Source of the DNA: Halobacteriales archaeon SW_6_65_15
GTDB taxonomy: Archaea > Halobacteriota > Halobacteria > Halobacteriales > Haladaptataceae
DNA length: 39,181 nucleotides
Direction of reading: 5' to 3'
NCBI GenBank assembly: GCA_003023465.1
Contig: PXSM01000135.1
Span: 1 to 39,181, forward strand
Shown here: in pieces, positions 16,678-27,609 of the stretch
Layout of the letters: the number at the start of each line of letters is the position of its first letter
Position numbering within the stretch: the stretch's first letter is position 1
Notes under the pieces: model-generated
Told to the model about the DNA's origin: nothing
Seen by the model: the letters and a program-made list of their open reading frames with translations, nothing else
Database searches by the model: none
Program-made: the position numbers and the translations under genes

Positions 16678-17664
16678 TCAAGGTGACCAGAACGCGTCTT
16701 CGCCGTGGTCGTCCTGCCACGCGAAGGCGAACAGCCGCCGGGACGCGACGCGGTCCAGTTCCCGACAGTCGTCGCTCTCACCCGTCGCGCCGTCCCAGCG
16801 TGTTCCGTCGGCGCGGAACTCACCGGCTGACCCTTCGGCGGAGGTGAACTCGTAGCCGGAGTTCTCGAACGCGTGGACGCCGGCCGGCGTGGCGAAGACG
16901 ACGACTGGCTGGTCACCGACCTCGGCCGTGGCGACCCCGCCAGCGGCTTCGACTCGCGGCAGAGGGAATCCGAGCGCGTCGGTCGGTCCGTCCGAGTCGC
17001 ACTCTTCACCCCGCCGTTCGACCCCCAGCACGACCGTCTTGGGGTCGAGGTCGTCGCGGTCCCACTTGCGGCCGCCCTCGCCGCGGTGGGCTCCGAGGCC
17101 GAAGCCCGCGCTCTCGAAGTAGTCGGCGTACGGCGCGTCGTCGTAGTCGATGGGTTCGGGGTCGCCGCCCGGTCCACTGGCCTCGCTCTCGCCGCCGGGG
17201 CGCTGGAGGACCAGTCCGTCTGGGTGCTCCTCGCGGAACCGCTCGTAGGTCGTCATGGCCGAGGGACGGACTCGGAGGGTCTCGCCTTCGAGGTCCCCGG
17301 CGATTGCTTCGCCGAGCGACTGCTTCCACTCCGAGCCGGTCTCGCGGTCGTACATCACGAGGTCGTCGTCCGCGAGCTTTCCGGAGACCCCGAACGTGAG
17401 AACCCGGCCGCCCAACTCGCGGTCGTACGCCACCGCGCTCCCGCAGAGCGGACACCACGTCACGGCGACGGGGTCGCCCCCGATCTCGTCGTTGACGATT
17501 TCGTGGTAGTCGAGGATGCGGACGGGGTAGGCTCGTGCCGGGTCGTCGTTCCCGGAATCGACGACGATGACCTCCTCGTCCGCGTCGCCGAAGTAGTCGT
17601 CCCCAAACTCCGGGTCGTCCACGCTCGGGATGGCGTCTCGCGGGATGACCTGCCTGACGTTCAT
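16678..17664 (-). CDS. DUF3179 domain-containing protein
   Basis: IPRDAIPSVDDPEF, YPVRILDYHEIVNDEIGGDPVAVTWCPLCGSAVAYDRELGG, FGVSGKLADDDLVMYDRETGSEWKQ. Confidence 0.93.
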   Translation of the reverse strand: MNVRQVIPRDAIPSVDDPEFGDDYFGDADEEVIVVDSGNDDPARAYPVRILDYHEIVNDEIGGDPVAVTWCPLCGSAVAYDRELGGRVLTFGVSGKLADDDLVMYDRETGSEWKQSLGEAIAGDLEGETLRVRPSAMTTYERFREEHPDGLVLQRPGGESEASGPGGDPEPIDYDDAPYADYFESAGFGLGAHRGEGGRKWDRDDLDPKTVVLGVERRGEECDSDGPTDALGFPLPRVEAAGGVATAEVGDQPVVVFATPAGVHAFENSGYEFTSAEGSAGEFRADGTRWDGATGESDDCRELDRVASRRLFAFAWQDDHGEDAFWSP

Positions 17665-17695
17665 GGGCGGGAAGTCGAACGACGCGGTGAAAACG

Positions 17696-18271
17696 CTATC
17701 CGTCCCAGTAGATGTCGGCCGAGCCGTCGCCCGCGTCGCCTCTCGCTCTCCCGTCGCCGCCTTCGGCTCCGTCCGCGTCCCTCTCGTCGTCGGCGCGGGC
17801 CAGCGCGTCGAGTTTCTCGCGGTTGACGTGTTCGACTAGATCGAGCGCCTCGTCGGTCCACGCGAACAGCCCCGCGGTGAGTCGCTCGCGGACCTCCTCG
17901 ACGGGGACCGGCGAGTAGACGTTGACGTAGCCGCCGCCTTCGAGGAGACGCTGGCGCTTGTCGAGGACGCCGACGTCGGTCAGGTGGTTCAACTGTCTGG
18001 TGACGGTGCTCCGGTCGATGCCGAGTTGGTCGGCGACGTCGCCTGCGGTCGATTCGCCCGCCTCCATCAGACAGAGGCAGACGTTCAACCCGGTCTCGGA
18101 GATGCCGAACACGTCCCGGAGGGCCATCGCGAGGTCGGGCGAGACGACCGACTCGCTATCGACGGGCGTCATCGACTCGCCACAGCAGGCGGACTCCGGG
18201 TCGCCGAACGCCACGCTGGCGCACTCGCCGCACTCGTGTGCGTCTCCGCCGCCCGCGTCACTCTTTGCCAT
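17696..18271 (-). CDS. HTH (TrmB/MarR-like) transcriptional regulator with N-terminal Cys-rich segment
   Basis: HECGECASVAFGDPESACCGESM; TAGDVADQLGIDRSTVTRQLNHLTDVGVLDKRQRLLEGGGYVNVYSPVP; ATG at 18271. Confidence 0.85.
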   Translation of the reverse strand: MAKSDAGGGDAHECGECASVAFGDPESACCGESMTPVDSESVVSPDLAMALRDVFGISETGLNVCLCLMEAGESTAGDVADQLGIDRSTVTRQLNHLTDVGVLDKRQRLLEGGGYVNVYSPVPVEEVRERLTAGLFAWTDEALDLVEHVNREKLDALARADDERDADGAEGGDGRARGDAGDGSADIYWDG

Positions 18272-18409
18272 GCTAGACCGTTCGACGCGAGCCCACAAGG
18301 GCGTTCGGTGAGCTACAGGTCACCCGGTGTCGTCGCGTAACGGGATGGCGGGCGATTCGGGGCGGTCCCGTCGAATCGCTGGCGGTCAGCGCCGTCGAGT
18401 CGCCGGGAA

Positions 18410-20472
18410 TCAGCGCCGCCGGACCGCCAGCAGTCCGGCCGCCAGCAGGGCGTCGTCGTAGTCGTCTCCTCGGTCGTCGTCTCTTCAGTCGTCTCCTCCT
18501 CGTCCGCACCGGCTTCCTCCTCGGGAGTCGTCTCTTCGTCCGCATCGGCTGCGCCGTCTTCCGCTTCGTCGTCTTCGTCGCCTTCGTCACTCGCTTCACC
18601 CTCGTCGGCAGGCGTCGTCTCCGGTGCCGTGGTGGTCTCTTCGGGGGTCGTCGTCTCTGCCTGCGCCCCGGCCTGACCCTCAGCGGCGACCACCGTGCCG
18701 GTCGCGTTCGCCTCGGGGTCGTCGATGGTCACCGTGAAGTTGGTGCCCTCGGCCACGTCCGAGAAGTCGAGGGACACTTCCCACGTACCGTCCTCCTCGA
18801 CGGTCGCAGTGCCGCGCTTGAGGAACGGCGCGTCGGCGGTGTTCGACGCCTCGATTGTCAGCTCGGTCCCCGGAGCGGCGGTACTCGACCCGGAGATAGT
18901 GGCGTCGCTCGACGCCGGAACCTCGACGGGCTCGTCGAACGAGGCGTTGCGCTCGACCACCGTGAAGTTGGTCACGTACGACGTGCCGTTTCCGGCCTCG
19001 ACGTAGGGGTTAGCTCCGGACACCGTGAAGTTCGCCTCGTAGGGCACGCCCTGCTCCAACGCGTTCGAGTCGAGGACGAGGAAGTACCGGTCGCCCGTCT
19101 CGTCCACGAAGAACTCTCCTTGGTCGAGCGACACCTCGGTCGGTTGCACGTTCTGTCCACCGAGATTAGTCAGCGTCATCGAGAGGCCGGTGCTCTCGTT
19201 GTTGAGGTCCGAGAGGTTCTGGACGTACCCCGAGAGGCCCGACGTTTCGATCTGGACGATGGCCCAGTCCTGGAACCCGATGGTGTCGTCCTGCGCGGCC
19301 ACCTCGGTCAGCCGGGAGACGCTACTGACGTTCGCGCGGTCGGGCGCGGTCCAGATCTGCACGCCCTCGGTCGAGCGCTCGTTCAGGGTGAGCGACCCGA
19401 CCGCGGTCCGAGTCGCGCCGACCGACACCACGATGGGATACGTCGCGGCGTCGAACGGTCCGGATATCGGTTCGGTCACCATCCGGAAGTCGTCGCCCAT
19501 CTCGTCCTCGCCAACCACGGAGACGCCCGACGCGTTCTCCGAGAGCCCGGCCCGGAAGGTGTTGACCTCGACGGTCGCCTCGCCGTCACCGTCGGCATCG
19601 ACGACCGTGAACCGCGAGAGGTAGCTGACCTCGCGCGACCCGAGTTGGACCCTCGCCCGCTCGACCCCGTCGAACGTGACGTTGAACCGGGCCACGTCGC
19701 CGCGCTGTTCGATGACGGTCGCGTTGGCGAGTCCGGCGGTGCCCTCGACCGGTTCGCTGACCGTTATCGTGGCGGTGTCGCGCGCGACCCCGTCGGCCGG
19801 GACCACCGTGACGTCGTACGTGCCGGGCTCGACGCCGGAGAAGTTGGCCTCGAATACGTCGTCGTCGCTCGCGTTCCGGGTGGCGACGGCCTCACCGTCG
19901 CGGACTTCGACGTTCTGGAACACGTCGGCGAGTTCCGACGCACTCAGTTGCTCGGAGAAGAGGTAGAAGCCGTATCCCGCCCGGTTCGACTGTAGCTGGA
20001 GGTCCGACCGGGCGTCGGGGCCGGCGTTCTCGGCCGTCGCCGAATCGAACGTGGCGTTGAGCGTCTGGGGCGTGACCTCGAAGCTCGCCTCGCTCACGCT
20101 CCCGACGGTCTGTGCCTCGCCGTTCTCGAACGTGACGGGTTCGCCGTCGGCGTTCACCACGACGTACTGGCCGTCGAGATTGGTCGTGGCGAACACCGCC
20201 GAGCCGGTCCCGTCTAGCAGGAGTTCGGTGACGAGATTGCCGACCTCCCCGTCTTCGACCTGCCGGACCGACCAGACGTTGCTCGCGTTGGCTTCGCCGG
20301 CAGAGAACTGGAGGAACTGTCCTTGCCAGTAGACTTCACCCGATTGGACGACGGCGTCGGCGACGTCGTCGTCCTGTGCTTGGTTCGTCGATGCTCCGAC
20401 CGAGACGCCCGCCGTCAACGATGCGACGACGAGCAGTGCTGTCAGCAGTACACTCGTTCGTGTTCGTGTCAT
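18410..20472 (-). pseudogene. BGTF-type surface glycoprotein; C-terminal PGF-CTERM sorting signal disrupted by a lesion
   Basis: MTRTRTSVLLTALLVVASLTAGVSVGA signal; QGQFLQF; Thr/Glu-rich stalk EETTTEETTTTT; the open frame runs to 18313 as CWRPDCWRSGG..., while another frame encodes ALLAAGLLAVRRR* ending at 18410. Confidence 0.75.
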
Positions 20473-20668
20473 GTTCTCCCCACTCCCCTCCCGCGCCACC
20501 GTGCATTACCACGGCCTCGCGGGCGTTCGTGAGAACTTCGGCGAAATCCGATAAGTAACTTGTGCCGGTAGTGTCGGCTTGCGTCGGAATAAAGAGTGCT
20601 TAGGCGAAGAGCCGTCCGCGAAATTCGGTCGGTCGCTCCTCGTCAGTCGTCGCGCCCTCGTTCATCGG

Positions 20669-21952
20669 TCACTCCTTGTAGACTCGCACGTAGAGGAAGT
20701 ACCACGCGACGCCAGCGACCACGAGGACGGCTCCGCCTGCGATCACGACGGGGTCCATCTGGGTCATGATCGCCAGCGTGGCGAGGACGCCCAGAATCGG
20801 GACGGCGGGGTAGAGCGCGCTCGGAATCCGGAAGTGGGGGTCGTACCCGTCGTCGCCGCGGAGTCGAACGACCGCGACGTGGACGAGTCCGTACGTGACG
20901 AGATACAGGAAGCTGGCGACCTCCGCGAGCACGTCGATTGGGACGGGAAGGACGACCATCGCGACGATGCCGACGCCCGTGACGCCGATGGCCCGCGAGG
21001 GAGTTCCGAACCTGCTGTTCAGCGTCTCCAGCCAGTCGGTGAGCAGTCCCTCGCCACACATCGCGTAGCTCACCCGGCTTGCGGCGAGAATGGAGGCGTT
21101 GGCACTGGAGATCGTCGCGAGTGCCGCGCCGCCGACCATCGCCAGTGCTCCGAGATTGCCGGCGTATTGGGCGGCGACGTCCGCGACGGGCACGCGCGAG
21201 CCCTGCAGTTCTTCGATGGGGAGGACGCCCGTGCTCACGATCATGACGGCCACGTACAGCACGGTCGGGACGACCACTGCCGTGATCATCGACAGCGGGA
21301 GGTTCCGAGCGGGGTTCTCGATCTCGGCGGCCGCGGTGGCGATGACGGCGAAACCGATGAACGACACGTAGATGGTCCCCGTGGTGGCGAGGCCCGCGAC
21401 CCAGCCGTTCGGGGCGAACGGACTGAGATGACCCCCGTCCACGGCCGGTGCGCCCCGGGCGACGAACGCGACGATGAGCACGAGGAGTATCAGTACGATG
21501 GCGTCCTCGATCTCTCCCGCCTCCGCCGCCCCGTAGTAGTTGAGTCCCACGAGTAGCAGCGTGAGCGCCACTGCGACCGGAACGATGGGGAGCACTCCGG
21601 AGAAGAACGTCAGGTACTGGGCGAACCCCACGGCGTAGAACGCGGTGGCGAAGATCAGTCCGACCCACATCCCCCAGCCCACGACGCTCCCGAACACCGG
21701 CCCGAGGGCGCGATGGACGTACTCGTAGCTCCCGCCGTCGGAGTCCTGCATGTCCGTGGCGACCTCCGCGTGCGACAGTGCCGAGAGCAGCGAGACGACG
21801 CCAGCGATGAGGAACGAGATGGCGCTCGCCGGCCCGGCCTGTGCCGCCGCGATGCTCGGCAGGATGAAGATGCCGCCGCCGATCATCGTCCCGAGACCGA
21901 TGGAGGTCGCGTCGAGGAAGCCCAGTTCCCGCGTGAAGTCGCTCTCGGACAT
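20669..21952 (-). CDS. APC superfamily amino-acid permease
   Basis: LGFLDATSIGLGTMIGGGIFILPSIAAAQAGPASAISFLIAG, FIGFAVIATAAAEIENPARNLP; about 12 hydrophobic segments. Confidence 0.93.
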   Translation of the reverse strand: MSESDFTRELGFLDATSIGLGTMIGGGIFILPSIAAAQAGPASAISFLIAGVVSLLSALSHAEVATDMQDSDGGSYEYVHRALGPVFGSVVGWGMWVGLIFATAFYAVGFAQYLTFFSGVLPIVPVAVALTLLLVGLNYYGAAEAGEIEDAIVLILLVLIVAFVARGAPAVDGGHLSPFAPNGWVAGLATTGTIYVSFIGFAVIATAAAEIENPARNLPLSMITAVVVPTVLYVAVMIVSTGVLPIEELQGSRVPVADVAAQYAGNLGALAMVGGAALATISSANASILAASRVSYAMCGEGLLTDWLETLNSRFGTPSRAIGVTGVGIVAMVVLPVPIDVLAEVASFLYLVTYGLVHVAVVRLRGDDGYDPHFRIPSALYPAVPILGVLATLAIMTQMDPVVIAGGAVLVVAGVAWYFLYVRVYKE

Positions 21953-22143
21953 CCGCGATCACCCTCCCACCGCAAGCATCCTGAGATACCCGTTTCGGGC
22001 GTGCATGGCGTTTCTGTACACGGCGGCTCGGGTAAGCGTAACGGGCGACTCGACGGGCGTAAGCTGGGTTACGGCGAAGACTACGTTCCGTTTCGGTCCG
22101 GGCGAGGAGTGGTCTCGTCCACTCCTCCGGGCCCCTCGCACGC

Positions 22144-23775
22144 CTAGTTCGCCAGCGTGGTGAACCGGTTCACGTCGTCGTCGGTCCCGGCCACGACGAC
22201 GTGGTCGTCGCGCTCGAACCGGAAGTCCGGTCCGAGCTCCGTGAGTATCTCGCCGTCTCGCTCGACCGCCACGACGGTACAGCCCGTCCGGGAGCGAACG
22301 TCCACGTCCGCGAGCGTCTGGCCCGCGAAGGCGGGCGCGGTAGTGCGGACGATCTCGACCTGCTTGTCCATCGAGACGACCTCCTCGCGTTCGAGGAGTT
22401 GCGAGGCCAGCATCCGGCCGGAGACCGTCGCCAGCGCCAGCACGTAGTCGGCACCCGCCCGGTAGATTTTCTGGACGTTCTCGGTCTCCTCGGCCCGGGC
22501 GAGCACCTCCACGTCGGGGTTGAGGTCGCGCGCGACCAGCGTCCCGTAGCCCGTCACGGTGTCGTCGCCGATGGTGAACACCACCGTCCGGGCCTGCTGG
22601 ATGCCGGCCGTCTGCAGGGTCACGGGGTCGGTCGTGTCGCCGACCACGTCCACGCCCGGCTTGTCCTCGATGTCCACGACGGTGTGGGGGACGTTGGCGG
22701 CCGCCAGCGCCTCGGTGACGGTCGAACCGACCTCGCCGTGTCCGACCACGAGGACGGTCCCGTGGTGGGGTCGGTGGGTCTGCGAGCTTGTGAGGTCCTT
22801 GAGGCGTTCGAGCTGGTGCTGTTCGCCCGCGACCAGCAGGACCGTGCCGTTGTCGAGTTCCATGTCGGGCGAGGGCGGCGTCTCGAACTCGCCGCGGACC
22901 CACGCCCCGATGACGTTCGCACCCGACCGCTCGCGGATGGAACTCTCGGCGAGGGTCGTCCCGACGAGTTCGCTCCCGCGCTGGATGGGGAGTTCCGCCA
23001 CCTCGAAGTCCTCGCCGATCTCGACCGCCTCGCCCAGTTCGGTCGAGACCGCAGTGGTGACCTTGGCCGCGAGGCTCTCGCCGACGAGTCGCCGGGGCGA
23101 GAGCACCTCGTCCACGCCCGCGAGTTCGTGGTAGGTCTCGTGGTCGGGGTCATCCACGACGCTGACGACCCGCACGTCCTTGGCGGCCTCACGGGCGGTC
23201 AGGACGACGCTTACGTCAACCTCGTCGCTGGCGTCGGCGACGAGGGCCTTGGCGGCGTCGAGGTTCACCGCTTCCAGCGTCTCGACCGACTCAGGGTCGC
23301 CGTGGGCGACCGGGTAGCCCGACTCGTAGAGGTCCATGGCCCGGTCGCGGTCGGGTTCCACGAGGACGTACTCCACGTCCCACGACTCAAGTTCGGAGAT
23401 GAGCGTCTCGGCGCGGGGCGAGTAGGTGCAGACGACCACGTGGTCTTCGAGGTCCTCGACCGCGGTCGGGAGCGTGGTCGAGAGGGCGTCCTCCAACAAC
23501 GGGACGATGAACACCGGAATCGCCGCGAAGATGAGGACGACCCCGGTCAGGTCCATGACGATGACCAGCGCGTTCATCTCGGCGGTCGACCACGGGGAGT
23601 CCGATCCGTACCCGGTCGTGGTGAACGTCTCCACCACGACCTGTAACGAGTGGAAGAACGACCTCGGCCGGCCCTCGTAGACGGCCATCCCGTGGTCGTA
23701 CGCCACCGCGTACCCGAGGAAGACGGCGGCGAGTCCGACGAGGTAGTAGAGCGAGCGACGCTTCCACGAATCCAT
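22144..23775 (-). CDS. Potassium channel with TrkA-N/TrkA-C (RCK) domains
   Basis: Pore [13 protein letters not shown]; two Rossmann repeats ([31 protein letters not shown]); TrkA-C regions. Confidence 0.92.
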   Translation of the reverse strand: MDSWKRRSLYYLVGLAAVFLGYAVAYDHGMAVYEGRPRSFFHSLQVVVETFTTTGYGSDSPWSTAEMNALVIVMDLTGVVLIFAAIPVFIVPLLEDALSTTLPTAVEDLEDHVVVCTYSPRAETLISELESWDVEYVLVEPDRDRAMDLYESGYPVAHGDPESVETLEAVNLDAAKALVADASDEVDVSVVLTAREAAKDVRVVSVVDDPDHETYHELAGVDEVLSPRRLVGESLAAKVTTAVSTELGEAVEIGEDFEVAELPIQRGSELVGTTLAESSIRERSGANVIGAWVRGEFETPPSPDMELDNGTVLLVAGEQHQLERLKDLTSSQTHRPHHGTVLVVGHGEVGSTVTEALAAANVPHTVVDIEDKPGVDVVGDTTDPVTLQTAGIQQARTVVFTIGDDTVTGYGTLVARDLNPDVEVLARAEETENVQKIYRAGADYVLALATVSGRMLASQLLEREEVVSMDKQVEIVRTTAPAFAGQTLADVDVRSRTGCTVVAVERDGEILTELGPDFRFERDDHVVVAGTDDDVNRFTTLAN

Positions 23776-23882
23776 CGCGTGTGAGTCCGGACGCCGGGTA
23801 TAAGACGTTGGGGTCTTCGAGAGGCGAAGCGGTCGGGAAGTACCCCGACGTTTATTATTCAGTAATACAACCTAGTGGTTGC

Positions 23883-25343
23883 ATGCAGACTCAAATTCAG
23901 GCCGCCCGACAGGGCACCGTCACCGAAGCGATGGAGCGCGTCGCCGAGCGCGAGCAGGTCGAGCCCGAGTTCGTCCGCCAGCAGGTCGCCGACGGGCAGG
24001 CGGTGATCCCCGCGAACGTCGAACACGACCGGCTCGACCCGATGATAATCGGCCGGGAGTTCGCCACCAAGGTCAACGCCAACATCGGCAACAGCGAGAC
24101 CGAAAGCGGCGTCACGGAGGAGTTGGAGAAGCTCCACACCGCGGTCCACTACGGAGCCGACACCGTGATGGACCTCAGCACGGGCGGCGATCTAGACCGG
24201 ATTCGAGAGGCCAACGTCGAGCACTCGCCGGTCCCCATCGGCACCGTTCCCATCTACGAGGCCGTCAAGCAGGTCGAGAGCGTCGAGGACATCACTCACG
24301 AGCTCCTGCTGGACGTGATCGAGAAGCAGGCCGAGCAGGGCGTCGATTACATGACGATTCACGCCGGGGTCCTCCTCGAACACCTGCCGCTGACCGACGG
24401 CCGCAAGACCGGCATCGTCTCGCGCGGGGGGTCTATCCTCGCGCAGTGGATGGAGGAGAACGCGATGCAGAACCCCTTCTACGCGAAGTTCGAGGAGATA
24501 TGCGAGGTCTTCGCCGAGTACGACGTAACCTTCAGCCTCGGCGACGGGCTTCGGCCGGGGTGTCTGGCCGACGCGAGCGACGAGGCCCAGTTCGCCGAAC
24601 TGGAGACCCTCGGGGAACTCACGGAGGTCGCCCACGAGTACGGCGTGCAGGTGATGGTCGAGGGGCCGGGCCACGTCCCGATGGACCAGATCGCCGAGAA
24701 CGTCGAGCGCCAGCAGGAGGTCTGCAACGGCGCGCCCTTCTACGTCCTCGGACCGCTCGTAACCGACGTGGCCCCGGGCTACGACCACATCACCAGTTGC
24801 ATCGGCGCGACGGAGGCCGCCCGGGCCGGGGCCGCGATGCTCTGCTACGTCACGCCCAAGGAGCACCTCGGCCTGCCCGACGCCGAGGACGTGCGCGAGG
24901 GGCTGGCGGCCTACCGCATCGCGGCCCACGCCGCCGACGTGGCAAACGGCCGCGAGGGGGCCCGCGACTGGGACGACGCCCTCTCGGAAGCCCGCTACGA
25001 GTTCGACTGGCGACGGCAGTTCGACCTCGCGCTGGACCCCGACCGCGCCCAGTCGTACCACGACCAGACGCTTCCGGGTGACAACTACAAGGAGGCCCGC
25101 TTCTGCTCGATGTGCGGCGCGGAGTTCTGCTCGATGCGCATCGACCAAGATGCGAGAGACGCCGACGGCAAGATGGAGGCCATCGCCGACGAGACCGACC
25201 TCGAACGCTCCCCGGCCGCGGAAGTGAATCGACCTCCAGTCGGCACCCACGAAGTCGAGGGCGACGGCCTCCTCGACGACGCGGACCTCGACGGAGACTT
25301 CGAGGTAGACCTAGACAGGGAGTACCCCGCGACGGACGATTGA
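23883..25343 (+). CDS. thiC: Phosphomethylpyrimidine synthase
   Basis: [17 protein letters not shown]..., [69 protein letters not shown] 23883, TATA-like tttattatt upstream. Confidence 0.97.
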   Translation: MQTQIQAARQGTVTEAMERVAEREQVEPEFVRQQVADGQAVIPANVEHDRLDPMIIGREFATKVNANIGNSETESGVTEELEKLHTAVHYGADTVMDLSTGGDLDRIREANVEHSPVPIGTVPIYEAVKQVESVEDITHELLLDVIEKQAEQGVDYMTIHAGVLLEHLPLTDGRKTGIVSRGGSILAQWMEENAMQNPFYAKFEEICEVFAEYDVTFSLGDGLRPGCLADASDEAQFAELETLGELTEVAHEYGVQVMVEGPGHVPMDQIAENVERQQEVCNGAPFYVLGPLVTDVAPGYDHITSCIGATEAARAGAAMLCYVTPKEHLGLPDAEDVREGLAAYRIAAHAADVANGREGARDWDDALSEARYEFDWRRQFDLALDPDRAQSYHDQTLPGDNYKEARFCSMCGAEFCSMRIDQDARDADGKMEAIADETDLERSPAAEVNRPPVGTHEVEGDGLLDDADLDGDFEVDLDREYPATDD

Positions 25344-25450
25344 TTCCCGGTCGAAACCCTCCTTGAATAGGAGATTATTGTCTAAAATGGTCTAAATGTT
25401 GTCTTAGCATAGAATGTTATCTCTTTTTGCGGTCGCTATAACAGTAGTTA

Positions 25451-25516
25451 GTAATACGGATTCTTTTTCAGAAGTAATTTAGACCTGGGATTCTCCGTTC
25501 GATAAATCCGTATTAC
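25451..25516. repeat. 12-bp perfect inverted repeat (GTAATACGGATT / AATCCGTATTAC)
   Basis: Arms 25451-25462 and 25505-25516, 42-nt spacer, in the AT-rich intergenic region. Confidence 0.7.
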
Positions 25517-25671
25517 GCATCGTGCGTCTCAGAAGCAATGCCGGATTGGTTTCTTCGTATTAGAGTGATTTTCGCCGACCTTTAGCCACAATATTTATTA
25601 CGGGAAATTAATCTTTCGTGTGTATTGTGAACAAGCACCATGATTATTCCCCTATCGACTTGGGCCTTCTG

Positions 25672-26163
25672 ATGGATATGCCCAAGGAAGAAGGGCCCCT
25701 ACCTAGATACAAGGGGAAAGACCGGAGAACCGTACTGAAAGGGATGGGTGCAGGCGCTTTGGCCTTCCCTTTCATGACAGGAACAACAGCAGCTCAGCAA
25801 GATATGGGGTTAAGGGTGAGTGTGGAAGCAGGTGAGGGTGATGAAGAGAACTGGACCCCTCGTGACCGCATTACGGATGATTTCAGAGCGAAAGTTGATA
25901 TCTCCGGGTTGTCTGGTCGAACGAAGGTGGCAGTCATGACGTTCCCAGTAGGTGGGAGTAACTACGTAGGCGATGGCCAACTCCGCTCGAAGACGGTTCA
26001 GCCAGATGGGTCAAGTGATTCCGTAATCCACACAACTTCTTGGAGTCCGAGCGGTATCTTCTCGTGGGATGCCGGAACGTATTACCTCTACACGGTTGTG
26101 GCGGAAGACCGGGAAGAGTCGTTTGGAGCCAGTGTGTCTGACCCCTTTGAGGTTGCACCATAA
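25672..26163 (+). CDS. Tat-signal-like secreted protein of unknown function
   Basis: DRRTVLKGMGAGALAFPFMTGTTAAQQ twin-Arg signal; lower-GC region; start uncertain (GTG 25618, ATG 25672 or 25678). Confidence 0.7.
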   Translation: MDMPKEEGPLPRYKGKDRRTVLKGMGAGALAFPFMTGTTAAQQDMGLRVSVEAGEGDEENWTPRDRITDDFRAKVDISGLSGRTKVAVMTFPVGGSNYVGDGQLRSKTVQPDGSSDSVIHTTSWSPSGIFSWDAGTYYLYTVVAEDREESFGASVSDPFEVAP

Positions 26164-26165
26164 CA

Positions 26166-26315
26166 ATGGTTGGCATCGGCGCCATGCTGGTCGGGATGAT
26201 GTCTGGAATGATTTGCGGAGCCGTCATTGCAGCGACTATTGGCGGAGGCCCTCGCGGTTGGATTTTGGGCGGTGCAGCAATTGGGGCGACTTGGACGACA
26301 GTTGTATCAAGCTGA
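26166..26315 (+). CDS. 49-aa Gly/Ala-rich membrane peptide
   Basis: MVGIGAMLVGMMSGMICGAVIAATIGGGPRGWILGGAAIGATWTTVVSS*; ATG 2 nt after the upstream TAA; not in the supplied ORF track. Confidence 0.6.
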   Translation: MVGIGAMLVGMMSGMICGAVIAATIGGGPRGWILGGAAIGATWTTVVSS

Positions 26316-26495
26316 CGTTTTTTAAGACTGTTCCCCTGCCTTCTGAAGCGGTGTTCTCGTAGAGTCACGAACTCACTTAGACCAGATGCACCACGTGAAA
26401 AGTAATTCACAATCTCGAACGATATACGCTCTGCGTCGCTCGACGATTATGCAACGAATTCGAGATAAAGAATCGGGCTACCAACTACCGATAGG

Positions 26496-26804
26496 TCACT
26501 CCACCCGCTCCAGCACGATTCCGTCCTCGAACCGCCCGCGCTCCTCGGCCTTCTGCTCGCGCAGGCGCTCCAGCTCCTCCCGCTCGAATCCCTCTGCGTG
26601 CCGAATCGCCGCGAGGACCTCCAGCACGTCCGCGAGTTCCTCGGGGTCGCCGCTCTCGCGGAACTCCGCGGCCTCCTCGCAGAGCTTCGCCCGGAGTCGC
26701 TCGCGGTAGTCCTCGCCCGTCTCGACGTGAGTCACGGGCGTCTCGCCGTTCTCGTGGCAGATCTCCGGAATGCGGTCGCGGACCAGTTTGTCGTACTCGG
26801 TCAC
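26496..26804 (-). CDS. MazG-like / phosphoribosyl-ATP pyrophosphohydrolase-like protein
   Basis: YDKLVRDRIPEICHENGETPVTHVE...RLRAKLCEEAAEFRESGDPEELADVLEVLAAI. Confidence 0.85.
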   Translation of the reverse strand: MTEYDKLVRDRIPEICHENGETPVTHVETGEDYRERLRAKLCEEAAEFRESGDPEELADVLEVLAAIRHAEGFEREELERLREQKAEERGRFEDGIVLERVE

Positions 26805-26843
26805 GACGGGACGCGCGGACGGGGCGGGCGAAAAAATTTCGGT

Positions 26844-27119
26844 TTAAACGGCTTCCGCGCTCTCGGGTGCGCTGGCTTGCAGGCACTCCTCCACCGAGTC
26901 GGTCAGGTCGTACAGCTGCTTGCGGGCGTCGGGGACGTACACTCGTTCGTCGAGCACGTCCCGGTCCTTGAGGCGCTTGATCGAACTCCGGACGGTCCGG
27001 GGCGACAGCCGCGTCCGGTCGCTGATCTGCTGCTGGGTGAGCGGACCGTCGCTGTACTCGAGGACCTTCACGACCAGTTTCGCGCTCGGCGGGGCGTCGT
27101 CGTCGAGGCAATCAGTCAT
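26844..27119 (-). CDS. Winged-HTH transcriptional regulator (MarR/TrmB-like)
   Basis: AKLVVKVLEYSDGPLTQQQISDRTRLSPRTVRSSIKRLKDRDVLDERVYVPDARKQLYDL; ATG 27119. Confidence 0.85.
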   Translation of the reverse strand: MTDCLDDDAPPSAKLVVKVLEYSDGPLTQQQISDRTRLSPRTVRSSIKRLKDRDVLDERVYVPDARKQLYDLTDSVEECLQASAPESAEAV

Positions 27120-27269
27120 CGTGTTCGAAGTCGTGGTCCCCACTCAATATACGTTTGCTAACCCCCCTGAAAGGAGGTTACGTCGAAGTAACCGGGTGAT
27201 CGGGAAGCACGCAGTGGGGTTGGTTCGAGAAGGGAAATGCCTATGTGCTCGTCTCGGCCTCTAATATGT

Positions 27270-27518
27270 ATGGTAGATGACGTCTCTCCGTGGGTGCCGC
27301 TCTGGACGGTGCACGTGACGCTCGCGAGTGCACTCCTCGCGGTCCCCTCGTATCTCGTCGGGAGTCGATATGCGGACTCTGCTACTGCCGTCACCGCGGT
27401 GGGCGTGACGTACGTTCTATACGAATGGGGACAGTACCGCGACCCGACCTCGAAGTACAGTGACGACGACGATAAAAAGCGGAAAGAGATCGCGGGTGGC
27501 TACGGCGGGAACATGTAG
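27270..27518 (+). CDS. Small membrane protein of unknown function
   Basis: MVDDVSPWVPLWTVHVTLASALLAVPSYLVGSRYADSATAVTAVGVTYVLYEWGQYRDPTSKYSDDDDKKRKEIAGGYGGNM. Confidence 0.55.
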   Translation: MVDDVSPWVPLWTVHVTLASALLAVPSYLVGSRYADSATAVTAVGVTYVLYEWGQYRDPTSKYSDDDDKKRKEIAGGYGGNM

Positions 27519-27609
27519 TCCACGACTGGTGGTCGAGTATTTCCGTACTCCCTCGTGAACGAGAACGTCACGATACTCTATCAGGTCCCGTGAGGAGGCT
27601 ACGAAGCGG

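Noticed and set aside
22201-23646. 481-aa plus-strand ORF opposite the TrkA/K+ channel
   Set aside because: Antisense shadow of a well-supported gene.
23780-23883. Possible TPP riboswitch upstream of thiC
   Set aside because: The spacer is short, the TATA-like element lies about 30 nt before the ATG (near-leaderless), and no THI-box-like sequence was seen.
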